Shown piece after piece: positions 7,302 to 15,948 of a DNA stretch of 21,297 nucleotides. The notes beneath the pieces were generated by a model. That model ran no database searches. It was given only the letters and a program-made list of their open reading frames with translations, and was not told the DNA's origin. The first letter of the stretch is position 1. Each line of letters starts with the position of its first letter. The stretch is from a virus. The translations under genes were made by a program, and so were the position numbers. The stretch spans positions 1 to 21,297 of the IMG/VR virus record IMGVR_UViG_3300028388_001297; one strand, 5' to 3'.

Positions 7302-7592
7302 ATGGCAAGCATAGTTTTCACAGGCAAGGACGTAATCAGTGCAAAGTTAGCTAAGACTTTGCAAATGACTATGGCTCAGGTGGCAGACGAAACAATGAAA
7401 GTTGCAAAGTCTAAAACCCCTGTGAAAACTGGCTACACTAAAACACAATGGAAGAAAAAAGTTACCAAGCAAGACTTTGAAGTGGCAAACAGGGTGCCAT
7501 GGATTGAACGCTTGGAAGCGGGGGCAAGTAAACAGGCACCAAGAGGAATCATTGGGCCTACACTACGTGAAGTAAAAGGAAAAGTAAGATGA
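7302..7592 (+). CDS. HK97 gp10-type neck/tail completion protein
   Basis: This 96-residue basic protein resembles the HK97 gp10/minor-tail-Z group. It has an N-terminal Val-rich strand (MASIVFTGKDVISAKLAKTL), a helix carrying QVADETMKVAKSKTPVKTG, and the diagnostic pattern SKTPVKTGYTKTQWKKKV, followed by VPWIERLEAGASKQAPRGII and a helical, basic C-terminus. In this family the TPVKTG-type motif follows a helix and precedes beta strands. These proteins usually join the neck and lie before the tail terminator; here the gene follows the tail tube, which is unusual. The start at 7302 is 9 nt after the tube stop; its RBS is weak (AGAGTAAG). It ends in an ATGA overlap with the chaperone gene. Confidence 0.7.
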   Translation: MASIVFTGKDVISAKLAKTLQMTMAQVADETMKVAKSKTPVKTGYTKTQWKKKVTKQDFEVANRVPWIERLEAGASKQAPRGIIGPTLREVKGKVR

Positions 7593-7945
7593 CAAACAAA
7601 ACAACAAGTCCTATGGACAAAATTACTGGCCACTTCCGCAACAAGATCTCAGGTGAAATGTCAAGTATCTATGTTGAGGAGTGGGATTTAAAAATCTACT
7701 ACAAGAACTCAAACACATTGCAGGAAGAGTCTAAGCTAATTGAACTTGCACAAAAGGGCAAGACAGTTGAAGCATTAGTTGAAACACTAATCATCAAGGC
7801 TCGCGATGAAGAAGGAAAGAAATTATTTAAACCAGCTGACAAGCCTGTGTTTATGAATGAAGTGGATCCAAGTGTGTTGATTAAAGCAGTTGCAGATATG
7901 AACTCAACGCTTGAAATTAACATGGAGCAAGCGGAAAAAAACTAA
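7589..7945 (+). CDS. Tail assembly chaperone, short form (gpG-type)
   Basis: This 118-residue protein binds the tape measure and guides tube assembly. It is charged and helix-rich (TLQEESKLIELAQKGKTVEA, LVETLIIKARDEEGKKLF) with an N-terminal part DKITGHFRNKISGEMSSIYV. It lies immediately before the frameshift extension and the tape measure, as in lambda G-T-H order. Its last codons are GCG GAA AAA AAC TAA, so the stop codon directly follows the slippery heptamer. Most ribosomes would end here; a fraction would shift back by one base to make the GT form. It overlaps the gp10-type gene by 4 nt (ATGA). Confidence 0.88.
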   Translation: MTNKTTSPMDKITGHFRNKISGEMSSIYVEEWDLKIYYKNSNTLQEESKLIELAQKGKTVEALVETLIIKARDEEGKKLFKPADKPVFMNEVDPSVLIKAVADMNSTLEINMEQAEKN

Positions 7946-8115
7946 GAGGAGATCCAGATCTAATCTTTATGTTTAGACTAGCAAAGGATTTGGGTCTCCG
8001 TGTAGCAGATGTCATGAAAATGACAAACGCAGAGTTTGCTGGATGGGCAGCGTTCTACAAGATAGAACAAGAAGAAGAGAAAAAAGCCATGCAAAGGGCA
8101 AAAGCGAGGAGATAA
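7589..8115 (+). CDS. Tail assembly chaperone, long frameshifted form (gpGT-type)
   Basis: A -1 shift at A AAA AAC (7936-7942) continues from CTA at 7942 to TAA at 8113-8115, adding 57 residues for a total of 175. The added segment reads LRGDPDLIFMFRLAKDLGLR and then ADVMKMTNAEFAGWAAFYK, ending in an acidic then basic tail. That helical motif (LAKDLGLRV...MT..EFAGW.A) is the typical T-domain signature of GT chaperones, which recruits tube subunits. The in-frame continuation is intact and has no internal stop, so it is selected. It ends 3 nt before the tape measure start. The GT/G ratio would be set by slippage efficiency. Confidence 0.9.
7936..7942 (+). other. -1 programmed ribosomal frameshift site
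   Basis: The heptamer A AAA AAC is in register with the gpG-type reading frame and followed at once by TAA in frame 0. It is a textbook slippery sequence; both tRNAs can re-pair after one step back. No experimental data are available, but the frame and its conserved tail function make it very likely used. Confidence 0.93.
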
Positions 8116-8118
8116 GCA

Positions 8119-10479
8119 GTGGACGCAGTAGTAACAATTGGCGGAGTAAGTACTGCACTAAAAGCTGCAACTGTTGCTTTTGCTGGCTTTGTTGCTTCAA
8201 GAGGTTTGCAAGGAATACTTGATGCAACACAACGCATGGAGGGTTTCCAAACACAGCTTACAACCTATCTTGGCAGTCAACAACTAGCAAACGCAGAACT
8301 TGAACGTCTAAGAAAACTAGCAAGAAGTTTACCACAAGATGTTGACGAACTTACACAAGCATTTGTAATTTTCAATAGATTTGGTATTGATACTTCAAAT
8401 GAAAGCATGAGAGCTTTTTCAAATATTGCTGCTTCAAACTCAAAATCAATTATACAATTTGGTGAAGCAGTTGCAGATGCAATGACAGGCGAATTTGAAC
8501 GTCTAAAAGAGTTTGCTATTAAAGTATCAACTGAAAATGGTAAGTTTATTGCTAAAATTGGTGAAGATCAAGTTGCTGTTGCTACAAGCACAAGTGATCT
8601 AGTAGAACAACTAAAAGCACTTGGTGAAGAAGGTGGACGTTTTGGTAATGTAACCGTTGGCGCACTAACAATGGCAATGTCAAACTTCCGTAGCGCTGTG
8701 TTTGAAGTAAGTGCTGCACTAGGTTCAGGAGGACTTGGACTTGCTATTGCAGACACTTTAAATCAGATCACTGCACTTATCACAGAAAATGACAAAGCAG
8801 TAGAAGCATTTGGTGACAAGCTAACCAAAGCATTCTTATATGCTAAAGAAGCAGCTATGTTAGTATTCAATAATATTGAATTGCTAGGTAAAGCACTTGG
8901 TATACTAATTGCAATTAAAGTTGCTACTTGGGTAGCAGGCGCTGCTGCTGCAATGGCAGCATGGGGTGTTACTATAGCAAAAGCACTTGTACCAGCACTT
9001 GCGTTTTTAGCCAAAGCACTGGTTAGAACAGCAGTATTGGCATTGAGACACCCGTTAATTGGTGGTATTGCACTTGTTATTGGTGGCATTGAATACTTCA
9101 CTGGCGCACTTAGTAAATTAGCTGAGAAATTTGGTCTAATTGGTGATGAAAGCGTTATGGATGATCTTGTTAAACAAGCTACAGAGCTAGGTGATACCAT
9201 AACAGGCCCAGTCATTGATGGTATGGATCAATTCAACAGCATTGGCGAGCGTGTTGACGAACAATTTGCTAGTATCAAGGAAAGAGCCAATGAAACAACT
9301 GAAGCTGTAGACGAAGCAACAGCAGCAACTGAACGTGCAAGGTTGCAAGCAGAACAAGCTGCTGCTGCTGAAGCATCAAGAGCTAGTGCAGTACAAGAAA
9401 TTATTGCTCAAAAAACTGAAGAATTGCGCATTTCAGGTCTAAGTCAAGAAGCACAAACTGCATTGAATCTTGAGAAGGAAATTGAACAAAAAACTGGTAA
9501 AGAAATTACTGAAAACGAACGCGAACAATTGAGGTTATTGGCTCAACGTTTAAATCTTCAAAAAAATATAGCTGATATTCAAAATGATATCTACGAAGTT
9601 GCTGGCATGAATGCTAGACAAGAAATTGAAAATATTAAACAAGCTACTGCAACATTTAGACAAGGCATTGAACAAAGATATGGCGAGTTAGCAGATTTCT
9701 ACGAATATACTATAGATGGATTCAAAACAACTCTAGAATTAGAAGAAATGTTGCAAATAGAAAGCTATAGACGTCAAAGGGAAGCAGGAAAAGAATTCCA
9801 AGACTATATGGTAGACATATATGCTGAAGGTATTAGAAGAAAAATGAGACATGATCTACAGTATTCTCAATACCTAAAACAATACCAAGATGGTAATATG
9901 CTTCAACAGCAGCGTGGCGCTGAAGAAGCAGAAAAAATTGTTGCTGACCGCATTGAATTTGAAAAGAAATCAGAATTAGAAAAAGCGCAATTTGCAATAC
10001 AGCAAGGTGCTACAGTATTTGAAGCATTAGGTAGAGAAAACAAAGCAGCGTTTGAAGCAGCCAAAGCGTTTAACATTGCAAATGCCATAATGAACACTTA
10101 CACGGGTGCAACCAAAGCACTTGCTACATATCCGCCACCCTTTAACTTTATTGCTGCTGCGGCAGTTGTTGCTAGTGGTCTTGCACAAGTTGCACAGATT
10201 AGAAGCCAGAGCTACTCAGGTAGACAGCTTGGTGGTCCTGTTATGAATGGCACCAGCTACATTGTTGGTGAGAACGGGCCAGAAATGTTTACTCCAACAA
10301 CCAATGGTAGCATAACTAGAAATAACAATCTACCAGGCGGAGAACCAGTTAACATCAACTTCAACATCACAGCAAATGATGCAACTGGATTTGATGATTT
10401 ATTAATACAGCGTCAAGGCATGATTACACAAATGGTTAGTGATGCAATGACAGAACGTGGACAGAGGAGTATGCTATAA
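8119..10479 (+). CDS. Tail tape measure protein
   Basis: This 786-residue protein is the longest of the tail-shaft genes and directly follows the G/GT chaperones. It sets tail length and is ejected ahead of DNA. At about 0.15 nm per residue it suggests a tail near 120 nm. The GTG start at 8119 has a well-placed GAGGAG (8106-8111, 7 nt). Domains: an N-terminal helical part; hydrophobic segments at about 255-330 (LGKALGILIAIKVATWVAG and a GGIALVIGGIEYF segment); a long coiled-coil stretch (about 385-610) rich in Gln, Glu and Ala; and a typical phage C-terminus (QLGGPVMNGTSYIVGENGPE). I see no lysozyme or peptidase domain. It overlaps the next gene by one base (TAATG). Confidence 0.93.
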   Translation: MDAVVTIGGVSTALKAATVAFAGFVASRGLQGILDATQRMEGFQTQLTTYLGSQQLANAELERLRKLARSLPQDVDELTQAFVIFNRFGIDTSNESMRAFSNIAASNSKSIIQFGEAVADAMTGEFERLKEFAIKVSTENGKFIAKIGEDQVAVATSTSDLVEQLKALGEEGGRFGNVTVGALTMAMSNFRSAVFEVSAALGSGGLGLAIADTLNQITALITENDKAVEAFGDKLTKAFLYAKEAAMLVFNNIELLGKALGILIAIKVATWVAGAAAAMAAWGVTIAKALVPALAFLAKALVRTAVLALRHPLIGGIALVIGGIEYFTGALSKLAEKFGLIGDESVMDDLVKQATELGDTITGPVIDGMDQFNSIGERVDEQFASIKERANETTEAVDEATAATERARLQAEQAAAAEASRASAVQEIIAQKTEELRISGLSQEAQTALNLEKEIEQKTGKEITENEREQLRLLAQRLNLQKNIADIQNDIYEVAGMNARQEIENIKQATATFRQGIEQRYGELADFYEYTIDGFKTTLELEEMLQIESYRRQREAGKEFQDYMVDIYAEGIRRKMRHDLQYSQYLKQYQDGNMLQQQRGAEEAEKIVADRIEFEKKSELEKAQFAIQQGATVFEALGRENKAAFEAAKAFNIANAIMNTYTGATKALATYPPPFNFIAAAAVVASGLAQVAQIRSQSYSGRQLGGPVMNGTSYIVGENGPEMFTPTTNGSITRNNNLPGGEPVNINFNITANDATGFDDLLIQRQGMITQMVSDAMTERGQRSML

Positions 10480-11075
10480 TGAGCGGGACATTTCCAACAT
10501 CGCCAGGATTTCAAAGCGTTAATTTTAATGTTAATGTACCAACACTTGTTACTGAAACACTAAGTGGCAAGCGCCAGCGTGTTGGAATGGGACATCAATT
10601 TTATAGCTTTACAGTAAAATATCCACAAGTAACACAGTATCAAATGGGACCAGTGATAGGCTTTTTAGGAGGACAATATGGTCCACTTGAAAGTTTTGAA
10701 ATTGTGTTGCCAGAAGTAAGTTACTCAAAAAATCCTAATTTGTACACAGGTGGTAGCGTAACACTTGATAGTGCTGCAAGCATTGGTGACAATAGTCTAG
10801 CAGTAAGTGGTGTGCCAGGAGGCAACAGTTGGTTATTTGCAGGTGACTTCTTTAAATTTGACAATCATTCAAAAGTATACATGTGTACAACAGACTTTGT
10901 AGTTGGTGAACCATTGTTGTTCAGTGGTTCATTAGTAGCAGATGTGCCAGCAGGAACTGCAATTACAGCAACACAAGTACCATTTACTGTTATGCTTGAC
11001 AATGAAGTGCAGCAATATTCAGTAGGCTTGGGAGGCATTACCACAATGAGCATTGACATGCGAGAGGTGTGGTAA
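10479..11075 (+). CDS. Distal tail protein-like (minor tail protein, gpM position)
   Basis: This 198-residue, beta-rich protein starts in a TAATG overlap with the tape measure. The N-terminus (MSGTFPTSPGFQSVNFNVNV) and the RVGMGHQFYSFTVKYPQVT segment suggest a Dit-like or lambda gpM-like ring protein that begins the tail tip. A central part has QYGPLESFEIVLPEVSYS, and a Gly/Ser/Val-rich second half includes TGGSVTLDSAASIGDNSLAV and SVGLGGITTMSIDMREVW. There are no catalytic motifs and no coiled coil. The position fits a tail-tip hub component next to the gpL-like gene. I cannot name the family firmly. Confidence 0.7.
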   Translation: MSGTFPTSPGFQSVNFNVNVPTLVTETLSGKRQRVGMGHQFYSFTVKYPQVTQYQMGPVIGFLGGQYGPLESFEIVLPEVSYSKNPNLYTGGSVTLDSAASIGDNSLAVSGVPGGNSWLFAGDFFKFDNHSKVYMCTTDFVVGEPLLFSGSLVADVPAGTAITATQVPFTVMLDNEVQQYSVGLGGITTMSIDMREVW

Positions 11076-11666
11076 ATGAAAACATATCCCAATGTTATCC
11101 GTGATGAATTTGAACGCAATAAGTTTATTGCAGTAGATTTACTTGATTTATATCTCTATGATTACAATGAAAATGCAAATTTCTTGCATTTGTGTACGGG
11201 CGGTCTAAACATTGAGGATGGGGGAACGGAGTACACTGCCCAAGGTGACTTCATTGGCTTTTCTAGTGTGTCTGAAGAGTTTGATGTAAGGGTTGGTAAG
11301 TTTACCATATACCTAAGCGCCTTGGGCAGTGGAATGGTTGAAAAATTTATTGACAAACCAATTGAAGGACAGCGTATAAGAATACGCAAAGCGTTCTTGG
11401 ATTTTGATCCAATGAATCTAGATGTAATTGATGAACCAATACTGATATTTGATGGACAGATCATGAATGTAAAAGTTGTAGAAAGTCAAAATTCTGCAAC
11501 TATAAACGTAGAATGCGTTACACTGTTTGCAGACTTTGAACGCAAAGCAGGACGCAGAACAAACGTAGGCAGTAATCAGTTGTTTCAAGGCAACACATAT
11601 GATACTGCATTTGTTAAATCAGGGCATGTGGGCAACACAGAATTTTTATGGGGAAGAACCAAATGA
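11076..11666 (+). CDS. Tail tip hub/minor tail protein (gpL-like, DUF2163-type candidate)
   Basis: This 196-residue protein directly abuts the preceding gene (ATG right after TAA) and precedes the tip protein by one gene. Signs are an N-terminal LLDLYLYDYN strand region, an LHLCTGGLNIEDGGTEYTAQ segment, GKFTIYLSALGSGMVEKFID, RIRIRKAFLDF, and a final FDGQIMNVKVVESQNSATIN pattern with a basic C-terminus (RKAGRRTNV). This strand-rich ring-forming arrangement is that of phage minor tail proteins related to lambda gpL/DUF2163, which sit between Dit and the J tip. Two Cys residues are widely spaced (LHLC and VECVTLF); whether they hold an Fe-S cluster as in gpL is unknown. The stop lies within the GNAT gene start (ATGA). 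Confidence 0.65.
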   Translation: MKTYPNVIRDEFERNKFIAVDLLDLYLYDYNENANFLHLCTGGLNIEDGGTEYTAQGDFIGFSSVSEEFDVRVGKFTIYLSALGSGMVEKFIDKPIEGQRIRIRKAFLDFDPMNLDVIDEPILIFDGQIMNVKVVESQNSATINVECVTLFADFERKAGRRTNVGSNQLFQGNTYDTAFVKSGHVGNTEFLWGRTK

Positions 11667-12127
11667 TAGTAAGGCCAATGCAACCTGAAGAAATTGATGT
11701 TACAGTCAACTTGTTCAACTACTACAAAATGGAAGCTGTAGAAAGCATTCCAGAAATAGAAGAACAGTATGATCCAGATTCAGTTTTAGAAACAATTAGA
11801 ATGTACAACACCTACCACGAGTATGCATGGTTCAATGCATATGACGGACAACGTCCTGTGGGTCTAATTGCAGGTTGTGTAACAGCACTACCTTGGAACA
11901 GACGTATACTAGTAGCACACATAGATATGATTTACATGCTTGAAAGTCATAGAAATATGAGCAATTTTATGATGTTGTACAATGAAATTGAAGCATGGGC
12001 TAAAATGTGTGGATGCACTAAGATAACTGCTGGTGATATTGGTATCAATCCACAAAGAACAGAAAAAATTTACACACATCTTGGCTTTGACAAGGGCGTG
12101 TTTATGGTCAAGGAGTTAGCTGAATGA
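11663..12127 (+). CDS. GNAT-type acetyltransferase in tail-tip cluster
   Basis: This 154-residue protein has the GNAT superfamily layout. It has an N-terminal RPMQPEEIDVTVNLFN helix, an acidic helix, GQRPVGLIAGCVTALPW as beta2-3-type strands, HIDMIYMLESHRNMSNFMML as motif A, and a LYNEIEAWAKMCGC helix followed by IYTHLGFDKGVFMV as motif B. The usual acetyl-CoA loop (R/Q-x-x-G-x-G/A) reads HRNMSN here, so both glycines are missing; binding may be altered. The ATG at 11663 is preferred over 11648, because GGGGAAG (11650-11656) is near and the ATGA overlap is typical. It sits where gpK/gpI-type genes usually occur. It may modify a virion protein or a host target; catalysis is not proven. Confidence 0.75.
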   Translation: MIVRPMQPEEIDVTVNLFNYYKMEAVESIPEIEEQYDPDSVLETIRMYNTYHEYAWFNAYDGQRPVGLIAGCVTALPWNRRILVAHIDMIYMLESHRNMSNFMMLYNEIEAWAKMCGCTKITAGDIGINPQRTEKIYTHLGFDKGVFMVKELAE

Positions 12128-15100
12128 GTTTTGTAGTAAAGGCAGTCAAAGGTGTAGTTAAAGCTGTAGGCAACATCATAACAGGTGTTGTAAAAGCAAT
12201 TGGCAACGTAGTAAGTGCTGTTGTTAACTTTGTTGCAAGTCCATTTATGGGCTTGTTTGGTATGCCTGATGCACCCAGTGACGCAGCTGAAGCAGAACGC
12301 CAACAGGGTGTTCTATTACAAAAGTCTGGCTCTAATGTAAACATACCTGTTGTATATGGTTATAGAAAAGTAGGCGGTATTGTTGATTTTGCAGAAACAG
12401 GATCAGACAACAACAGATATCTTTGGGTTGTGTACACACTTTGTGAAGGACCAATTGAAGGATTACACGAATTATACATTGACGACAATCAATTAGACGA
12501 AAGTATTATTAGTCCACTAAATGAAGGACGAGGCATTGAAATCAAACAGGGCAAATACAAAGACAGAGTAAGACTACAGTTTATCAATGTGCCCTACTAC
12601 TACAGAAATCTAGATCAACATCCAATTATTGGTAATCATATTTGTAGAAATGCACCAAGTTGGGAAGATTCAATGATCTACAATGGTGTTACATTGGTAA
12701 TGGCTCGTTACGAATGGAAAGAAATTAAAACACAAGAAGACGCTGACAACAATCCATTCTCAGGCAACATACCAAAATTACAAGCAACCATTATGGGCAG
12801 ACGTGTAGCAAGTCTAGTAACCACAACAAGTGAACAGTATGCTTATCAAGCAAGTGGTTACAAAGAACGTTATTCTACTAACCCTGCAGAGATATTACTA
12901 GATTATTTGCGCAATCCACGCTATGGTAAAGGTCTAACAAATGACGAAATAGATTGGGACAGCTGGAGAATTGCTGCTGCCAAATGCAACACTGAAGTAG
13001 AATATGTAAATGGTCTAAGAGGACCAATACTTACTACTAACGTTGTAGTAGACACAGCAAGCACACTGTTTAACAACACAAAATTGCTGTTAACAAACAT
13101 GCGTGGTTACATGCCATATGTACAAGGCAAATACAAATTAAAAATTGAAGATGCTGGACACCCAACAGATATTCTCAGTGGACAAGCAACAATTTACAAA
13201 ACATTTACCAAAGACAATATCATTGGTAACATCACATACACTGGTGTTGACAGAAGTGCAAAATACACACAAGTTGTAGTAAAGTATGTTGACCCTGACA
13301 ACAAATGGAGTGTGCAAGAAGTTGTTTGGCCAGAAAGTGATGTTGTTAGACAAAGCTATATCAATGAAGATAATGGTAGAGAAAATTCAACTGAAATAAC
13401 ATTCTCAGCATGTACAAACTATGCTATTGCCAAAGACTTTGCACGTATGATCTTTCAAAAGAGTCGTTGGCAAGACAGCCTAAGTTTTCGTGCTGATTCA
13501 AGTGCGTTTGATCTTGAGCCAGGTGACAACATATACGTAAATGCTAATATTCTAAAATTTAATGGACCAGACAAAGTAAGTTCAGGTGACATACCTTGGC
13601 GCATTGTGTCAATCAAACTAAACAATGACTATACATTTGACATTGGTTGTGTGCGCAATGAAGATTACTTGTATCCACACACCAAAGTAGGTGAACAGGA
13701 TATAGTATTACCGCCATACATACCCAAGGGCGCAGAAATATTCTATCCAGACAATCCATATGTTTATCCAAGAGGCATTATACCTCCAACACGTTCGCCA
13801 CATCCAGGCATTGTGCCTGATCCTGTGCCAGGTGGTGGAGAAGATGAAGACATTATTCCTATTCTACCAGGACCACCACCAAGAGATCCAGATGATCCTG
13901 ATGGAGGAGGCAATGGTTCACCAGGAGGTGACAACAATGACGGCAACAATCCAAATGATCCGCCACCACCGCCACCACCAGTATACAAGTTTAATGATGT
14001 AATTGATATCACAAATGTACAGTACAGCCTAACACCAGGTAGTGCTGCAACTGATGCTACATTTACTTTCACGCAGCCTGATCATCCACAATATTCAGGC
14101 ATTGACATTTGGTATAAAATTGCAAGCAATAGAATTACAACATACAGACATGCAATAGACACAACACTACAAGGAGCAGGTGAAGAAATATCATTTACAC
14201 TGCCCAATCTAAAAGCACGTACCAGTCATGAACTAATTGTAAGGGTAAACTATTCAACTGGTGAAGCCAGCACAGGCAAAACAACCAGTTACTTCTTCCC
14301 AGAGCCAGGTACAAGCGCAGATGTTACTGAAGGTGAAAGTGTTGTAAGACCAGGTTGGGAGTTACCTGAACGTGAACCAAACAATCGCAGGGACACTTAC
14401 ATTGAAGCAATTAGTGCGCAAACACTGTTGTCAAATGGTAACACACGTGACCCAAGACAAATAAGTGTAACACTAAGACAGTTTACAGCTGGCTTGTTAG
14501 ACAATGACCAAATCAAGGGTGTTGACTGTTATTTTAAACCAAGTTCATTAGAGTATTGGTACAAACGTAGACACAACTTTAACAATTCATATGTTCAAGG
14601 CGATGACTACACATTCCAATTTCCAGACAACTTAGGTTCACAAGGCAGCTTGGACAAGTATGACTTTATATTCCGTTTTGTGTATCAAGATGGCACACAA
14701 AGCAAGTATCAAGCACGTTTGATGAATTGTGATGTTGAAAGCAATGGCATAACCAATGACTTTGACCCTTTTGAAGGCAAACAAATGGCTGCAAATGGCA
14801 AAGAACTAGTAAGTGATTATGCACTGCAAACAACAGACGAAGATCCAATTGATGTTCCAGGTGTTGATCCAAGAACATTTGTAATCACTAGAAACAGTTT
14901 GTTCCCAATCAATCCTAATTCACCAGTTCCTAGCTTTAGGGTTGTGTTTAATGACGACTTTGCTGATCCTGAAGGTGTATTTCAAGGTGTGCGTGTGGCA
15001 TACAGAAGCCTAGCACGTGGTGCAAACAACAAAGCAGTTACCGTAAACTATGTGCCAATTGAACGCAACAGTTCAGGCGATTTAGAAATTAGATTTCCAA

Positions 15101-15939
15101 TAAACTTTGAAGAAAATTATGAATATGTGATTACACCTTTGGTTAGATACCTAAATTCAACTGTTGAATGCAATCAAAGTTGGTATGGTCGTGGTGCAAT
15201 GACACGTTTCCGCAACATTGACTATTGGCAAGTGTTAAACTTTAAATTAGAAGACACTAATGTAGCCAAACGCAGACTCAGTGATACTAGAACAATTGAT
15301 CCTGCAGATCCAACACTGCAAATTCTCAAGTTTGAAAAGATTGATCTTACTAGCCAAGGTGGCAGAGACCCTGCAAGCACCTACTATAGACTAGAAGTCA
15401 ACTACAGTGAAATTAGTGGATTTCAAGGTATCAACATCTATCGCAGAACCAAAGCATTTGCTTCACAAATCAATGACAGCACATACTATGGTTGGGGACG
15501 CTGGGAGAAAATAGAAGACACACGTACAAGTGTAGATGAAACACTGATATTCAATCTACGCATGGGTATTTTCTACCAAGAATTTAATCAAAACAATGTA
15601 TTGGTCAATCCATTGTACAGCACCAACAAACCTGTACACCCAATAGGTTGGGACGAATTTATTGTTACAGTGGTAGCAAATGGACAAGAGTCAAGCAAAG
15701 CATACTATTTGCAAGGTCAGTTCTTGAGAGCAGGCGATTATAGATTTGATCTACTAAATGCCAACGAAGTTGAAGTTGTTGATCCTGCAGACTATAACAA
15801 CTACAGTGCAGCAAGTGATAGAAATCTTGATGATGCTAGAGCACCAATCAGTGGCACAACTACATTGATCAAATGGCCAAACAAAACAGCTGGTGGCTGG
15901 AGTTTGCCAACACCAATAGACGGCCCAACTGTGATATAA
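12124..15939 (+). CDS. Tail tip attachment protein (gpJ-like)
   Basis: This 1271-residue protein is the largest ORF. Its N-terminus is hydrophobic and amphipathic (VVKAVKGVVKAVGNIITGVV and similar V-K-A-V repeats to about residue 40), typical of J-type tip proteins. It continues with QKSGSNVNIPVVYGYRKVGG, EGPIEGLHELYIDDNQLDES and LDYLRNPRYGKGLTNDEIDW, characteristic of the phage-tail-3/J central region. A Gly/Pro/Asp-rich linker at about 546-619 (ending in seven prolines, 613-619) separates it from beta-rich fibronectin-like domains that probably bind the host receptor. The C-terminal quarter is likely the receptor-binding part and the most variable. It overlaps the GNAT gene by 4 nt and is followed by AAGGAG for the next gene. 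Confidence 0.93.
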   Translation: MSFVVKAVKGVVKAVGNIITGVVKAIGNVVSAVVNFVASPFMGLFGMPDAPSDAAEAERQQGVLLQKSGSNVNIPVVYGYRKVGGIVDFAETGSDNNRYLWVVYTLCEGPIEGLHELYIDDNQLDESIISPLNEGRGIEIKQGKYKDRVRLQFINVPYYYRNLDQHPIIGNHICRNAPSWEDSMIYNGVTLVMARYEWKEIKTQEDADNNPFSGNIPKLQATIMGRRVASLVTTTSEQYAYQASGYKERYSTNPAEILLDYLRNPRYGKGLTNDEIDWDSWRIAAAKCNTEVEYVNGLRGPILTTNVVVDTASTLFNNTKLLLTNMRGYMPYVQGKYKLKIEDAGHPTDILSGQATIYKTFTKDNIIGNITYTGVDRSAKYTQVVVKYVDPDNKWSVQEVVWPESDVVRQSYINEDNGRENSTEITFSACTNYAIAKDFARMIFQKSRWQDSLSFRADSSAFDLEPGDNIYVNANILKFNGPDKVSSGDIPWRIVSIKLNNDYTFDIGCVRNEDYLYPHTKVGEQDIVLPPYIPKGAEIFYPDNPYVYPRGIIPPTRSPHPGIVPDPVPGGGEDEDIIPILPGPPPRDPDDPDGGGNGSPGGDNNDGNNPNDPPPPPPPVYKFNDVIDITNVQYSLTPGSAATDATFTFTQPDHPQYSGIDIWYKIASNRITTYRHAIDTTLQGAGEEISFTLPNLKARTSHELIVRVNYSTGEASTGKTTSYFFPEPGTSADVTEGESVVRPGWELPEREPNNRRDTYIEAISAQTLLSNGNTRDPRQISVTLRQFTAGLLDNDQIKGVDCYFKPSSLEYWYKRRHNFNNSYVQGDDYTFQFPDNLGSQGSLDKYDFIFRFVYQDGTQSKYQARLMNCDVESNGITNDFDPFEGKQMAANGKELVSDYALQTTDEDPIDVPGVDPRTFVITRNSLFPINPNSPVPSFRVVFNDDFADPEGVFQGVRVAYRSLARGANNKAVTVNYVPIERNSSGDLEIRFPINFEENYEYVITPLVRYLNSTVECNQSWYGRGAMTRFRNIDYWQVLNFKLEDTNVAKRRLSDTRTIDPADPTLQILKFEKIDLTSQGGRDPASTYYRLEVNYSEISGFQGINIYRRTKAFASQINDSTYYGWGRWEKIEDTRTSVDETLIFNLRMGIFYQEFNQNNVLVNPLYSTNKPVHPIGWDEFIVTVVANGQESSKAYYLQGQFLRAGDYRFDLLNANEVEVVDPADYNNYSAASDRNLDDARAPISGTTTLIKWPNKTAGGWSLPTPIDGPTVI

Positions 15940-15948
15940 GGAGAAGAT

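Noticed and set aside
8763-9215. 150-codon open frame on the - strand over the tape measure
   Set aside because: It is an Ala/Ser-rich shadow of the Ala-rich tape measure coding strand, without RBS or promoter.
13764-14072. 102-codon Gly/Pro/Ser-rich open frame on the - strand
   Set aside because: It is the antisense shadow of the Pro/Gly-rich linker of the tip protein; low complexity explains the open frame.
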